Shown here: in pieces, positions 15,648-23,274 of the stretch | How positions within the stretch are numbered: position 1 is the stretch's first letter | Layout of the letters: each line of letters starts with the position of its first letter | Virus record (IMG/VR): IMGVR_UViG_3300031857_000798 | Span: 1 to 32,827 of that record | DNA length: 32,827 bases | Source of the DNA: a virus | Reading direction: 5' to 3' (one strand) | Notes under the pieces: generated by a model | Told to the model about the DNA's origin: nothing | Databases searched by the model: none | Seen by the model: the letters and a program-made list of their open reading frames with translations, nothing else | Made by a program: the position numbers and the translations under genes

Positions 15648-18446
15648 TTAGCGTAATAGGTTAAGCAGGTCGTCTACTGTCATCTGCTCCGCCAGCAGGT
15701 CATCAAGGTGCCCGCCGGTAGCCATTTTAGTAGTTTGTTGGGATTTTTTGTTGTCTTTTTTATCTGTGTCGTCAGATAAGAGTTCTGGCAAAGTTGCAAA
15801 CAGATCAAAATCACCCATAGCGCCTGCATAAATAGGGCTTGTAGTTTCTGTATTGACCGCCGCAGTCGAGATGGCAGGGGTAATAGTCGGCGTAACGGTC
15901 GTTGGGGTTACAACCGTGGGAGGCGTAGTAGTAGTAGCAATTGGAACGCAACTTATACCATCTGGGCCGCGCTTAAAGCCAGTGCCGCATTTGGGTATGC
16001 AACTCTTACCGTCAGGACTTTTCTCTTCATTGGCTCCGCATACAAGCGTACTATCTTCAATTTTCTTTAACTCGCACCGTTCAGTAACTGGGTCCCAGTA
16101 CTTACCATCTCCGCAATCAATGGGTACACATTTGCCCGCAGCATTTCGTTGTTGGCCGCTTGGACAGGCTTTAATTACGATCTCATCGTCTTTAACGCAG
16201 CTAATACCATCAGGACCCCGTGTATATCCCGGCCCGCATTTATTTAAACAACTTAGCCCATCGGGGCTTAGTTCTTGGTTGGCTCCGCATACAAGCGTTT
16301 CAACTTTCCTTAGCTCGCATTGTTTGGTAACCGGGTCCCAATACTTGCCGTTGCCACAATCAATATCTTCGCATATGCCTTGAGCATTACGGACTTTGCC
16401 CTCGCCACAAGCGGTAACCGTAATGGTATCGGTGCCATCACCTTTTACCTCTACAGTTTCAACTTTCTTTAGCTCGCATTTACCTGTAGTTGGGTCCCAA
16501 AACTTACCTTCTCCGCAATCAATATCGACGCAATCGCCTTTAGCATTACGCACTTTACCCGGCCCACAAGCGGTAACAGTAACGGTGCCCTTGTCGGTGC
16601 CTTTATCTGTAACATCAACCGTTTCAATCTTTTTCAGTTCACATTGCTTGGTAACGGGGTCCCAGTATTTACCTTCGCCGCAGTCAATATTTACGCATAT
16701 ACCTGCTGCGTTACGGACTTTGCCCTCACCACAACCGGTCACATTGACGGTACCAAGATCGGTACCTTTTGTGGTTAGATTATTACCGGAAGTATCAACA
16801 CCGGTAACGTCTTTATTACCGGTAACATTTAACGTTTCTGTGCCATCTGTGCCGCCGGGAATAGTTTCCCCCGTATCCAGACCCGTGGTATCTGTAATGT
16901 TGCCACCGGCGTCAGTGCCGCCGTAGATCATGTCCAAGATGTCTTGGTTGCTCAGGCCGCTGTCTTTGTTTTCGCTGGCCCCAGCATCAATACCGCTTAG
17001 TAATTTGGTGATGTCTGCTGTATATTTGAGGCCCTTTGTTCCGTATTCGTCGTATACGGCTTTTTCTTCGGGCGTCAATTCGGCAATGGCTTTGGCGTCT
17101 AACGGAGCGTTTAGTTTTCTTTGCTGTGCAATCTCAGCATTTGCGGCAGAAATAGCGGTGTTGATTAAAACTTGATCCAACGGTTTGCCAGATACCGTGC
17201 CAACTACAGCATTGGAAATCAGTTTTTTCTGAGTGTTGCTCAGTTCCTTAAACCCCTCTATATTGGGCAACAGTGCGTTTACCGCACCGTTCAATCCACC
17301 ACTGGTAAATCCTTTTACCACGGCATCGCTAAGGTCTTGGCCAGTCAATAAAGCTTTTGCGCCAGATACTGTTGCAGTCTGGACAGCGTTGTTCAAAGTT
17401 TTAGTTAGTTCTACTGGCAACCCCAGATCACTGATAAAGCTATTGGCTTCTTTCATGATGTCTGTGCCGGGAATCTGCGCTACCGCAAAACTGACCGCCG
17501 CGTTTTTAATTGCGTCGTCAAGGTCTACACCGCTTAAAACTTGAATTGCCATCTGTGCAGCAATCTGTTGGGGGATAGACAGTCCACCCGTAGCAATAGC
17601 CAAACCAATCTGACCAATAGGGCCAAGGTCTTCTAGTAGGTTTGCAAGGTCATTTGACGAGGCGTACGTGGTGTAGAAAATAGGGGTGCCGTCAGGCGTA
17701 AACTGCACGCGATAGCCAGTATTACCATCTCCAGCAAAGGTACCGCCCCAAGCATTTCCTGTTTGGCGCTCGCTGTATGTATTGGGTACTGCTTGACCAG
17801 TAGCTTTATTGCCAAAAGTTTCACCAACTGCAACAACAGGTTTTCCATCTTTAAATGTAATTTTTGATTGATCAACTGGAGTAACAGTGTCGAAGCCGAC
17901 ATACAGACCATAAACAGACCCAAGTTTTGCGTCAGGAGGAACTGGCGCAAACTGTGTTACGGGGTACTGTTGTCCAGTGTCCCAGTCGTATTGATATTCT
18001 CCTGTTGGTTGGCGAATATAGCTAACAGTTTTGCCCTCTTCATCAGTCGTGGTAATGACTTGTTGGCCGTTATACGTTTTGTACATTTCTTGTACCGGCT
18101 CATACGCTGTAACCTTACCAAACTGCTTAATGTCGGTAATCCCAATACCAGTCAGGATGGTAGCCATGTCTTTGGCATTTGCTTCAGCAGAACCGTAGCC
18201 TTGACCTTTCCATTGGGAGGTCAGCTTTTGACCAAGAATTTGGTTTGCAAGAGTGTCAATATTTTTGGTTAAGCCTTCAGTCCCAGCACGGTTTTCATTC
18301 CTCCCGTAGTTGCGGTAATGGTATGCGACGTAAGATTCTGGCGTCCATTTACTAGGCGCTCGTGCTTTAAAACGCTCAAACTCAGCGTTCACATCAGGAT
18401 TGGCATCAAGATATTGTTGTGCAATAGATTTAACTGTTGTTGCCAT
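15648..18446 (-). CDS. virion protein with six tandem cysteine-rich modules
   Basis: ATG at 18446 follows AAGGTAAAAC. The 932-residue protein begins with a YLDANPDVNAEFERF...YVAYHYRNYGRNENR motif like those in bacterial surface and phage proteins. It then has a beta-rich part, a hydrophobic Gly/Ile/Ala helix region (about 277-310, LGPIGQIGLAIATGGLSIPQ), and a Thr/Gly/Asp-rich linker. Residues 572-833 are six cysteine modules holding all 24 cysteines of the protein. A Thr/Pro-rich stretch and a C-terminal tail with MATGGHLDDLLAEQ complete it. The modules resemble small disulfide-knot repeats of extracellular proteins, so this part may be exposed outside the cell, for example as a tail or receptor contact. 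It sits between the tail stabilisation genes and the ejection-like genes. Confidence 0.87.
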   Translation of the reverse strand: MATTVKSIAQQYLDANPDVNAEFERFKARAPSKWTPESYVAYHYRNYGRNENRAGTEGLTKNIDTLANQILGQKLTSQWKGQGYGSAEANAKDMATILTGIGITDIKQFGKVTAYEPVQEMYKTYNGQQVITTTDEEGKTVSYIRQPTGEYQYDWDTGQQYPVTQFAPVPPDAKLGSVYGLYVGFDTVTPVDQSKITFKDGKPVVAVGETFGNKATGQAVPNTYSERQTGNAWGGTFAGDGNTGYRVQFTPDGTPIFYTTYASSNDLANLLEDLGPIGQIGLAIATGGLSIPQQIAAQMAIQVLSGVDLDDAIKNAAVSFAVAQIPGTDIMKEANSFISDLGLPVELTKTLNNAVQTATVSGAKALLTGQDLSDAVVKGFTSGGLNGAVNALLPNIEGFKELSNTQKKLISNAVVGTVSGKPLDQVLINTAISAANAEIAQQRKLNAPLDAKAIAELTPEEKAVYDEYGTKGLKYTADITKLLSGIDAGASENKDSGLSNQDILDMIYGGTDAGGNITDTTGLDTGETIPGGTDGTETLNVTGNKDVTGVDTSGNNLTTKGTDLGTVNVTGCGEGKVRNAAGICVNIDCGEGKYWDPVTKQCELKKIETVDVTDKGTDKGTVTVTACGPGKVRNAKGDCVDIDCGEGKFWDPTTGKCELKKVETVEVKGDGTDTITVTACGEGKVRNAQGICEDIDCGNGKYWDPVTKQCELRKVETLVCGANQELSPDGLSCLNKCGPGYTRGPDGISCVKDDEIVIKACPSGQQRNAAGKCVPIDCGDGKYWDPVTERCELKKIEDSTLVCGANEEKSPDGKSCIPKCGTGFKRGPDGISCVPIATTTTPPTVVTPTTVTPTITPAISTAAVNTETTSPIYAGAMGDFDLFATLPELLSDDTDKKDNKKSQQTTKMATGGHLDDLLAEQMTVDDLLNLLR
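15948..16733 (-). repeat. tandem cysteine-rich modules within the 932-residue virion protein
   Basis: Six units occur in the order A-A-A-B-A-B. Type A has the pattern C-[GP]-x-G-x-x-R-N-A-x-G-x-C-x-x-I-D-C-G-x-G-K-[YF]-W-D-P-x-T-x-x-C-E-L. Type B has C-G-A-N-x-E-x-S-P-D-G-x-S-C-x-x-K-C-G-x-G-x-x-R-G-P-D-G-I-S-C. Each unit has four cysteines, and linkers between the first A units carry VTVTA-like strands. Confidence 0.9.
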
Positions 18447-18454
18447 GTTTTACC

Positions 18455-19120
18455 TTACGGGGGAGTTGGGCGGGGGTCAGGCAACCGCGCAATAAAGTTT
18501 ACAGCCATTACCGCCGAAGCAACAGCAGGGTATGGCGCAGATGCAGGAATAGCTTCCATTGTCACAGCAGTATCGTCTGCGCCCCAGTACATCTCAATGT
18601 ATTCATTGGCCGCCAAGTCAATGTCAAATATCCAAACAACATTCATGTGGTTGTCTGAACCTTCAATCGTGTACCTATGGGAAGAATATCCAATCGTTGT
18701 TGTACCGCGTTTGATCCAAATTTGCACATCTTTGGCAGATGCGTTAGTGCTTTTTAACTGAGCCGACAACTGGAAGTTGTAGACACCGGCAACAGCCACT
18801 TCAATTTTGGATGTACTAGCGGCTTGGAGGGCCACAAAGTTATTAAGGTAAGTCTGGTTAAACGTGATGGGGTAGCCTGTATCTACAGCGGCCAGCGTCT
18901 GGTCTGCGGTGTTGAAAAACAGACCGTTAGGTACGTTAATGTTAGCTGGATCAATGGTTTCGCTTGTTTTTAGTTGAGCCAAAATTGCGTCAAGCCGATT
19001 GAAATACAGCCGCAGGACGTCGTTAAGCTGGTCGGTGTATTGCCGCTGATACTCCGTTGGAGCCAAGGGTAAGTTAGGCGCAACTACCTGCTGGATTTCA
19101 AATTCAGAAATAACAATCAT
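18455..19120 (-). CDS. tail-associated beta-sandwich protein
   Basis: The ATG at 19120 overlaps the stop of the upstream gene as ATGA, indicating coupled translation. The 221-residue product starts with a helical part (LPLAPTEYQRQYTDQLNDVL, LRLYFNRLDAILAQL) that is frequent in short-tailed phage tail proteins. The rest is beta-rich: a YNFQLSAQLKSTNASAKDV strand pair, then IWIKRGTTTIGYSS, and a C-terminal VMAVNFIARL strand. This second part looks like a jelly-roll of the C1q/TNF-like type often found as a trimeric head in phage tail or capsid decoration proteins. The likely role is a tail appendage or decoration acting with the 625-residue protein. The fold is inferred from the strand pattern only. 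Confidence 0.8.
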   Translation of the reverse strand: MIVISEFEIQQVVAPNLPLAPTEYQRQYTDQLNDVLRLYFNRLDAILAQLKTSETIDPANINVPNGLFFNTADQTLAAVDTGYPITFNQTYLNNFVALQAASTSKIEVAVAGVYNFQLSAQLKSTNASAKDVQIWIKRGTTTIGYSSHRYTIEGSDNHMNVVWIFDIDLAANEYIEMYWGADDTAVTMEAIPASAPYPAVASAVMAVNFIARLPDPRPTPP

Positions 19121-20994
19121 GAGTTACCTCTGCGGCCATCTTGTTTGATGTCAATACGGGGGCTACCCAACTGCCATGCACATCCAAGTTGGTTTGATTC
19201 AACTTGCAAAATCATTTGGCGTCCACGAACCCTGACGTAAACTTGACCGGTAAATTGCTCGATAACAGATGTTGATGTACGGGTTACTGTAGCGTTCTCA
19301 TTACCGCCCAACGAGATGGGGTCGTTATACCCAGAGCCAGCGTTTTGCATTGGGATTAGCGTCATAGTAACCTGCGGAGAAGCTGTGTCAGACCCACGGA
19401 ATGTAATGTCAGGCAACATCCTCCAGACAAATCCAAAGTGATCGCCGTCGTCAATGTCAAACTCAGCAGACCCAATGATTGCATTAATTGCTACAGGCGT
19501 GGCTGTTTCCGCATCGTCATTCCCAAATTCGTGGTTAACCAAGTTATATGTATATGTAGCAGCCAGTGGGTAATCGCGCAGCCCTGAGTCAAGCCATGCT
19601 GTACGGCCCAGCGTGCCATAAGACCACACGCCCTCGCCATTGTTTTCAAAATAATTAAAGATAACGTAGCTATCAATGACGGTGCTGTTGGCTGAGCAAT
19701 AGAACCACCAGACTTCGTTAAAACCCTCGTTGGTTCCAGCAAACACTTGAGCCGCTTGGCTTAAATTAATATTTTGAAAAATGTGTTGGCGCAAATCGCA
19801 ACGCAGAGTTTGAGTACGACCATCGTACTTATAGAACTTGTCTACGCCCATCCAATACACAACACCTGATGCAATAACGGCGGCGTTTTGACTGAATATA
19901 GAAATGTTATCGCCAAGCAGTTGGCTTGACCAAATAGCTGGTGGGCCTTGGTACTGAAATGAATACACAGAAGAATCAGTAAAAACCACAATCTCCTGAC
20001 GGGTCTGAACACAAGTCACAATTCTAGAGCCGTGCGAAAGCCTAATGCTATTAGCCTGATTGGTAATAGATGGCGTCCAATTAACTACGGATTCTTGGTC
20101 TGACCAGCGCACAAGCATGGGGTCTTGTGTAGCACTGCCAATTTCATTAGCGCCGAAAGCAAACACAAACCGGCTGATATCAGATACAAAAATAAAGTTT
20201 TGCACTGTTGGAACATCGGAAGCTCCGGCCAAACTAGACACCAATACGCCACGGGTTGTTACACCATTAGTGGCGTCCCAATAGTAAAGCTGCCCCCCTG
20301 CTGGGGCAAAGATCAAATCTTCACCAAAGTTTTGCTGGCTCCAAATGCGAATATTTGTTTCAGTTGTGGATGGAGTTCCAACACCCCAAGCCCCTGCGCC
20401 CCACGCGCCCGCACCCCAACCTGTCAGGGCAACTTCAATTGCTGGGCCAACGCTTACTTGGTATGCGGCTACAACAGAAGCGCCCCCGCCCGTGGCTGTA
20501 GAAGTGGCTGCAGTAGCTGCCGTAATTGTGTATGTATTGGCAGTCAGTACCGTTATCTGATACTCATTGTTTAAATCCAACCCACCAACAGCCGTAGCGC
20601 CACTAAAAGTTACAAAATCGCCCGTTGCCCCACCATGCGCAGTATCAGTAACCGTAACTGTGGTACTTAAATTGGTTGTAGAAAACGGGTTGTTGTTGAT
20701 GGTAGAAGACGAACGAATAGGCGTGATGTCGTTATACGCACCACCTTTTTCAATATAAAACTTTAAGTTAGTGCCCACTCCAATTAGATTGAAGTTTTGC
20801 AACGTAACCCAGTTCCACAAAGAACGACAAACACCTAAGAAAGTACTCGCAGATATGCGCTGCCAGCCGCCAATCTTTTCAGGCGTACCTTGGCGAAACC
20901 GCATCTTGTCGGATATATACCAACCGTTCTCGTTGGTATAGCGGGTGTTTTCTTGGTTTACACCCGGTTTCAGTACAAGTTTTTTCAGCGCCAT
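19117..20994 (-). CDS. P22 gp10-like tail stabilisation protein
   Basis: ATG at 20994 has AGGA six bases upstream. The N-terminus (LVLKPGVNQENTRYTNENGWY, DKMRFRQGTPEKIGGWQ) is the hallmark of phage stabilisation or tail accessory proteins such as P22 gp10, which plugs and extends the portal after DNA packaging. The 625-residue length is somewhat above the family norm (P22 gp10 is about 470 residues). The extra part probably includes an inserted Thr/Ala-rich beta domain at about 100-185 (TVTVTDTAHGGATGDFVTFS), which looks like a short phage Ig-like insert. The rest is WD-like beta strands (LYYWDATNG, YYWMGVDKFYKYDGRTQ-like). It supports a short-tailed particle. It is coupled to the following gene by a 4-base overlap. 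Confidence 0.85.
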   Translation of the reverse strand: MALKKLVLKPGVNQENTRYTNENGWYISDKMRFRQGTPEKIGGWQRISASTFLGVCRSLWNWVTLQNFNLIGVGTNLKFYIEKGGAYNDITPIRSSSTINNNPFSTTNLSTTVTVTDTAHGGATGDFVTFSGATAVGGLDLNNEYQITVLTANTYTITAATAATSTATGGGASVVAAYQVSVGPAIEVALTGWGAGAWGAGAWGVGTPSTTETNIRIWSQQNFGEDLIFAPAGGQLYYWDATNGVTTRGVLVSSLAGASDVPTVQNFIFVSDISRFVFAFGANEIGSATQDPMLVRWSDQESVVNWTPSITNQANSIRLSHGSRIVTCVQTRQEIVVFTDSSVYSFQYQGPPAIWSSQLLGDNISIFSQNAAVIASGVVYWMGVDKFYKYDGRTQTLRCDLRQHIFQNINLSQAAQVFAGTNEGFNEVWWFYCSANSTVIDSYVIFNYFENNGEGVWSYGTLGRTAWLDSGLRDYPLAATYTYNLVNHEFGNDDAETATPVAINAIIGSAEFDIDDGDHFGFVWRMLPDITFRGSDTASPQVTMTLIPMQNAGSGYNDPISLGGNENATVTRTSTSVIEQFTGQVYVRVRGRQMILQVESNQLGCAWQLGSPRIDIKQDGRRGNS

Positions 20995-21002
20995 CGGTTG
21001 TC

Positions 21003-21506
21003 CTAAGATAGAAACAAGGCACGTTCAGCGTCCCTGCGCTTTTTTAGCCCTAGTAGTATTTTGCCACCAGCCATGCAATACAGCAAGAGCGCATCGGCTG
21101 CGCCTTCCCAGTCACCACGGTTTATTTTCATCCGAATAGAAGAACGCTGAAAAGCCCCCACTCCGGCGTTGAAGGCAAAGCTGACACACGCGTCGAAAGC
21201 GCCTTGACGACCAGATAAAGCGGGAGCAAGTCGTAGAACACCACGTTCAGTAGGGCCGACGTCATCTGTGAATAGTTTCTCGATCTCTTCTTTAGTCCAG
21301 ACACGGTTGTCCTCCGGTTTCAGTGGCATCTCTTTGCGGATCATCCCTGTGTAGCCTTCCTTCCTGACTACGGGCAGGCGGATTTGCTCTTGATAGAGTA
21401 CGTGCCCGTACCCAATCGTATGAATATGGGCAGGGCAGAGGTACGGTTTAGTGCGATACCCCTCCCACTGGTGCATCAAATCAGCGCCAGCTTTGCCTAG
21501 TTTCAT
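21003..21506 (-). CDS. endolysin, GH24 lysozyme with E-C-T catalytic arrangement
   Basis: ATG at 21506 follows GGAGCAAGAA and overlaps the holin stop (ATGA). The 167-residue enzyme belongs to the phage lysozyme family (GH24), which cuts the MurNAc-GlcNAc bond of peptidoglycan. Glu15, Cys24 and Thr30 (WEGYRTKPYLCPAHIHTIGYGH region) follow the E-x8-[DC]-x5-T spacing. The middle position is Cys rather than the Asp of T4 lysozyme, as in the P1 Lyz and phage 21 branch. FNAGVGAFQRSS is the second conserved block. There is no hydrophobic N-terminal segment, so unlike P1 Lyz this is not a signal-anchor-release enzyme and should need the holin next door to reach the cell wall. Confidence 0.92.
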   Translation of the reverse strand: MKLGKAGADLMHQWEGYRTKPYLCPAHIHTIGYGHVLYQEQIRLPVVRKEGYTGMIRKEMPLKPEDNRVWTKEEIEKLFTDDVGPTERGVLRLAPALSGRQGAFDACVSFAFNAGVGAFQRSSIRMKINRGDWEGAADALLLYCMAGGKILLGLKKRRDAERALFLS

Positions 21507-22006
21507 TTCTTGCTCCAGCTACGTGAGCCAAACCAAAAACCAATGATGCCTCCAAGCATTGCCATCTCATCAGTGCTGAACAGGATGTCAGTCAAACGAA
21601 CCAAATCGTCCATGCTTGTAACCAAACTGGGGCGAGTGTAGATGTAGTAAGCCATCCAAGCGTTAATGGCACATAGTTCTAGCACAAAGATGTAAGTGAC
21701 CATCGGGCGCACAGTACCCACAAAGTTGACCACCCAGCGGCTGGCTTCTTCCATGATCTTTTTGTCGTGGTCATAGGCCGCTACAGTCATCTGCGCGTCT
21801 GTTTCCATAGCAATCTGATCGGTGCGAATCTCTTCCATGCGCTCTTGGGCGGCAAAGCCCTGCGCCATCATCTGAAGCTGTAACTCCATCTGCACACGGG
21901 CAAGAGCCAACTCATGCTTTTGGTCAGCCTTGTTCTGGAAGAAGTCTAGTAGTTTTGGTAGGCCCGATATGAGCAAGCCACCAAGGGTTGAAAATAGTGA
22001 AAGCAT
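21503..22006 (-). CDS. holin, three-helix type (GTA_holin_3TM-like)
   Basis: The ATG at 22006 shares its A with the stop codon of the upstream small gene (TAATG). The 167-residue protein has a short hydrophobic N-terminus (MLSLFSTLGGLLISGLPKLL), a long charged helix rich in Gln/Met/Glu (about 25-85), then two membrane segments (VRPMVTYIFVLELCAINAWM, and MAMLGGIIGFWFGSRSW at the C-terminus). The VRPxxTY and IIGFWFGSRS features are typical of the gene-transfer-agent/phage three-membrane-segment holin family. It should open the inner membrane for the endolysin, which directly follows with a 4-base overlap. Function rests on this resemblance plus its neighbour. Confidence 0.85.
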   Translation of the reverse strand: MLSLFSTLGGLLISGLPKLLDFFQNKADQKHELALARVQMELQLQMMAQGFAAQERMEEIRTDQIAMETDAQMTVAAYDHDKKIMEEASRWVVNFVGTVRPMVTYIFVLELCAINAWMAYYIYTRPSLVTSMDDLVRLTDILFSTDEMAMLGGIIGFWFGSRSWSKK

Positions 22007-22158
22007 TATCCGAGTCCTATCATTCCAAGTAGTTTATCGACAATTTTCCCCGCCAACTCATCTGGCAGGAATTGGAGAAACCCAAGCACCCACCACGCAA
22101 CACACAGCCTGACAAAAACTTTAAGGAAGAGGTCAAACTGTTTTTGGTACTCATTCAT
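22006..22158 (-). CDS. 50-residue membrane peptide of the lysis cassette
   Basis: This small frame fills the gap before the holin. ATG at 22158 is preceded by AAGG with seven-base spacing and overlaps the stop of the 29-residue gene by 8 bases (ATGAATGA). Its stop overlaps the holin start by one base. The product begins MNEYQKQFDLFLKVFVRLC, has one hydrophobic segment (VFVRLCVAWWVLGFLQFL) and ends in an amphipathic helix (ELAGKIVDKLLGMIGLG). The overlaps on both sides and the sensible membrane topology argue that it is real. It may be a holin partner, antiholin or pinholin-like factor; no family is recognised. Confidence 0.72.
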   Translation of the reverse strand: MNEYQKQFDLFLKVFVRLCVAWWVLGFLQFLPDELAGKIVDKLLGMIGLG

Positions 22159-22240
22159 TGCCCAACCTTGGATAAATAACTATCCAAAAGAAATAGTTAA
22201 AAGGTACAGCAGACCAAAGCAATACATCAAACCAAGTCAT
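22151..22240 (-). CDS. 29-residue membrane peptide of the lysis cassette
   Basis: The ATG at 22240 overlaps the stop of the 164-residue gene (ATGA), and AGGTG lies upstream. The product has the form MTWFDVLLWSAVPFNYFFWI followed by VIYPRLGNE: a single aromatic-rich hydrophobic helix with a short charged tail. It is too short for usual gene finders. Coupled overlaps with both neighbours and the clean membrane-helix composition support translation. Its role is unknown; a small regulator of holin assembly is one possibility. Confidence 0.62.
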   Translation of the reverse strand: MTWFDVLLWSAVPFNYFFWIVIYPRLGNE

Positions 22241-22731
22241 CTTCCACACCTGTTGACAGCACAAAACTCAAACAGTTCATACAAGCCAAACGCCAGCAGC
22301 ATTAACAAAAAAGCACCTGCGGTCAACCCAGCCGCCAATTCAAGTTCTTCTTGTTCTTTTTCTTTACGGCGTTTCTCTTCTTCTTTGGCTTTACGGGCTT
22401 CTATAGCGTCATCCCTATCCATCTCAGCGGCTCTGGCCTTGATCTTGTTCCACACGTCTATGTGGCCCGTCTGCATATAGAGCATCTGCAACTCAGCCTC
22501 CAGCTTGGCGGTCTGCATCAGCGTGTTTTCTATCTGCATCGCCAGCGCAAAGTTAGACTTATTGCCTGATCGCTTGGCTTCCACCATCGCCTTGGATGCC
22601 TGACTCTTAGCGTCAAACATCCGACCAACCATCACGCCTAGGCCACCTAGGTCATTTGCCACCTGTGCCGCCTTACGGACTAGCCCTATGGCACTTTGCA
22701 GTCCTTCTAGCGCGGCAACAGGATCAATCAT
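22237..22731 (-). CDS. coiled-coil protein with C-terminal membrane anchor
   Basis: The ATG at 22731 overlaps the stop of the upstream gene (ATGA). The 164-residue product starts with helices (MIDPVAALEGLQSAIGLVRK, then a Gly-rich turn DLGGLGVMVGRMFDAKSQ), continues with a long highly charged coiled coil (about 95-130, ARKAKEEEKRRKEKEQEELE), and ends in one membrane helix (AAGLTAGAFLLMLLAFGLYEL) and a short CAVNRCGR tail. I recognise it as a type found beside phage holins but know no function. A spanin-like role is conceivable, but the order (coiled coil first, membrane helix last) is the reverse of Rz proteins. Confidence 0.82.
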   Translation of the reverse strand: MIDPVAALEGLQSAIGLVRKAAQVANDLGGLGVMVGRMFDAKSQASKAMVEAKRSGNKSNFALAMQIENTLMQTAKLEAELQMLYMQTGHIDVWNKIKARAAEMDRDDAIEARKAKEEEKRRKEKEQEELELAAGLTAGAFLLMLLAFGLYELFEFCAVNRCGR

Positions 22732-23180
22732 TTCATTTCAAAACTTAAATTCGCATGGCGAGGGTACTGCACAACGCGCTCCCCTTCAGGACACTTGTAC
22801 TTGATCGTTGCCAGCAAAGTGGCTTTGCCGCTGGTAACCTTTTCCTTGCCTACCATCGTAAGTTCGTAGGTGAACGTATCAATCTCTGGCCCGGCTGGGC
22901 CGCTAAACTTACTTGCGGTGGTGGCTGCCTCATGCACCATACCAGCCGCATCACGGATGCTTGGCGTAAAACTCTCAACAGAACAATCGTCCCGTTTTTT
23001 TATTCTTGCAACTGTGACGTTGATAGGCTGTCCAGCGTCTGCCACAATTTTAAAATTCTCTGGCGACCATTCAATGATTGCGCGGTCAAACCAACCAAAC
23101 TTATCGGCAAGCGTGTAACTACCGCCTAAAGCGGCAACGGTAGCGGCAACGGCTCCAATTGCTTTGGTAATGTCAATCAT
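22728..23180 (-). CDS. membrane-anchored or exported beta-rich protein of the lysis cassette
   Basis: The start chosen is the ATG at 23180 (MIDITKAIGAVAATVAALGG) because it follows the stop of the 30-residue gene by one base; an in-frame ATG at 23201 would overlap that gene. The 150-residue product has an N-terminal hydrophobic segment (about 5-22), suggesting export or anchoring, then FGWFDRAIIEWSPENFKIVA and a run of beta strands (INVTVARIKKRDD, TFTYELTMVGKEKV, ATLLATIKYKC). Two cysteines (DDCSVE and KYKCPEG) could form a disulfide in the periplasm. No lipobox is seen, so it is not an obvious outer-membrane spanin. No family recognised. Confidence 0.8.
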   Translation of the reverse strand: MIDITKAIGAVAATVAALGGSYTLADKFGWFDRAIIEWSPENFKIVADAGQPINVTVARIKKRDDCSVESFTPSIRDAAGMVHEAATTASKFSGPAGPEIDTFTYELTMVGKEKVTSGKATLLATIKYKCPEGERVVQYPRHANLSFEMK

Positions 23181-23181
23181 T

Positions 23182-23274
23182 TTAAACCAAACTCCATGCA
23201 ATTATGTAAGTGCCATAGATGACGAAGGCCACTATACAGGCTGCGGCAATGAACGCTTCAGCCCAGTCCCACAT
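23182..23274 (-). CDS. 30-residue membrane peptide at the head of the lysis cassette
   Basis: ATG at 23274 is preceded by GAGGTG with about seven bases of spacing, a strong ribosome binding site, and lies 17 bases inside the end of the upstream gene. The product starts MWDWAEAFIAAACIVAFVI and ends YIIAWSLV: essentially one membrane helix with Trp/Asp at the N-terminus. The stop is one base before the ATG of the next gene. It is the first of the run of tightly coupled membrane genes leading to the endolysin. Function unknown. Confidence 0.68.
   Translation of the reverse strand: MWDWAEAFIAAACIVAFVIYGTYIIAWSLV

Noticed and set aside
15853-16926. Two + strand frames of 176 codons each, with similar repeated sequences
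   Set aside because: They are antisense to the cysteine-rich modules and their similarity is the mirror of that repeat. No ribosome binding site, and the sense frame is clearly the real gene.
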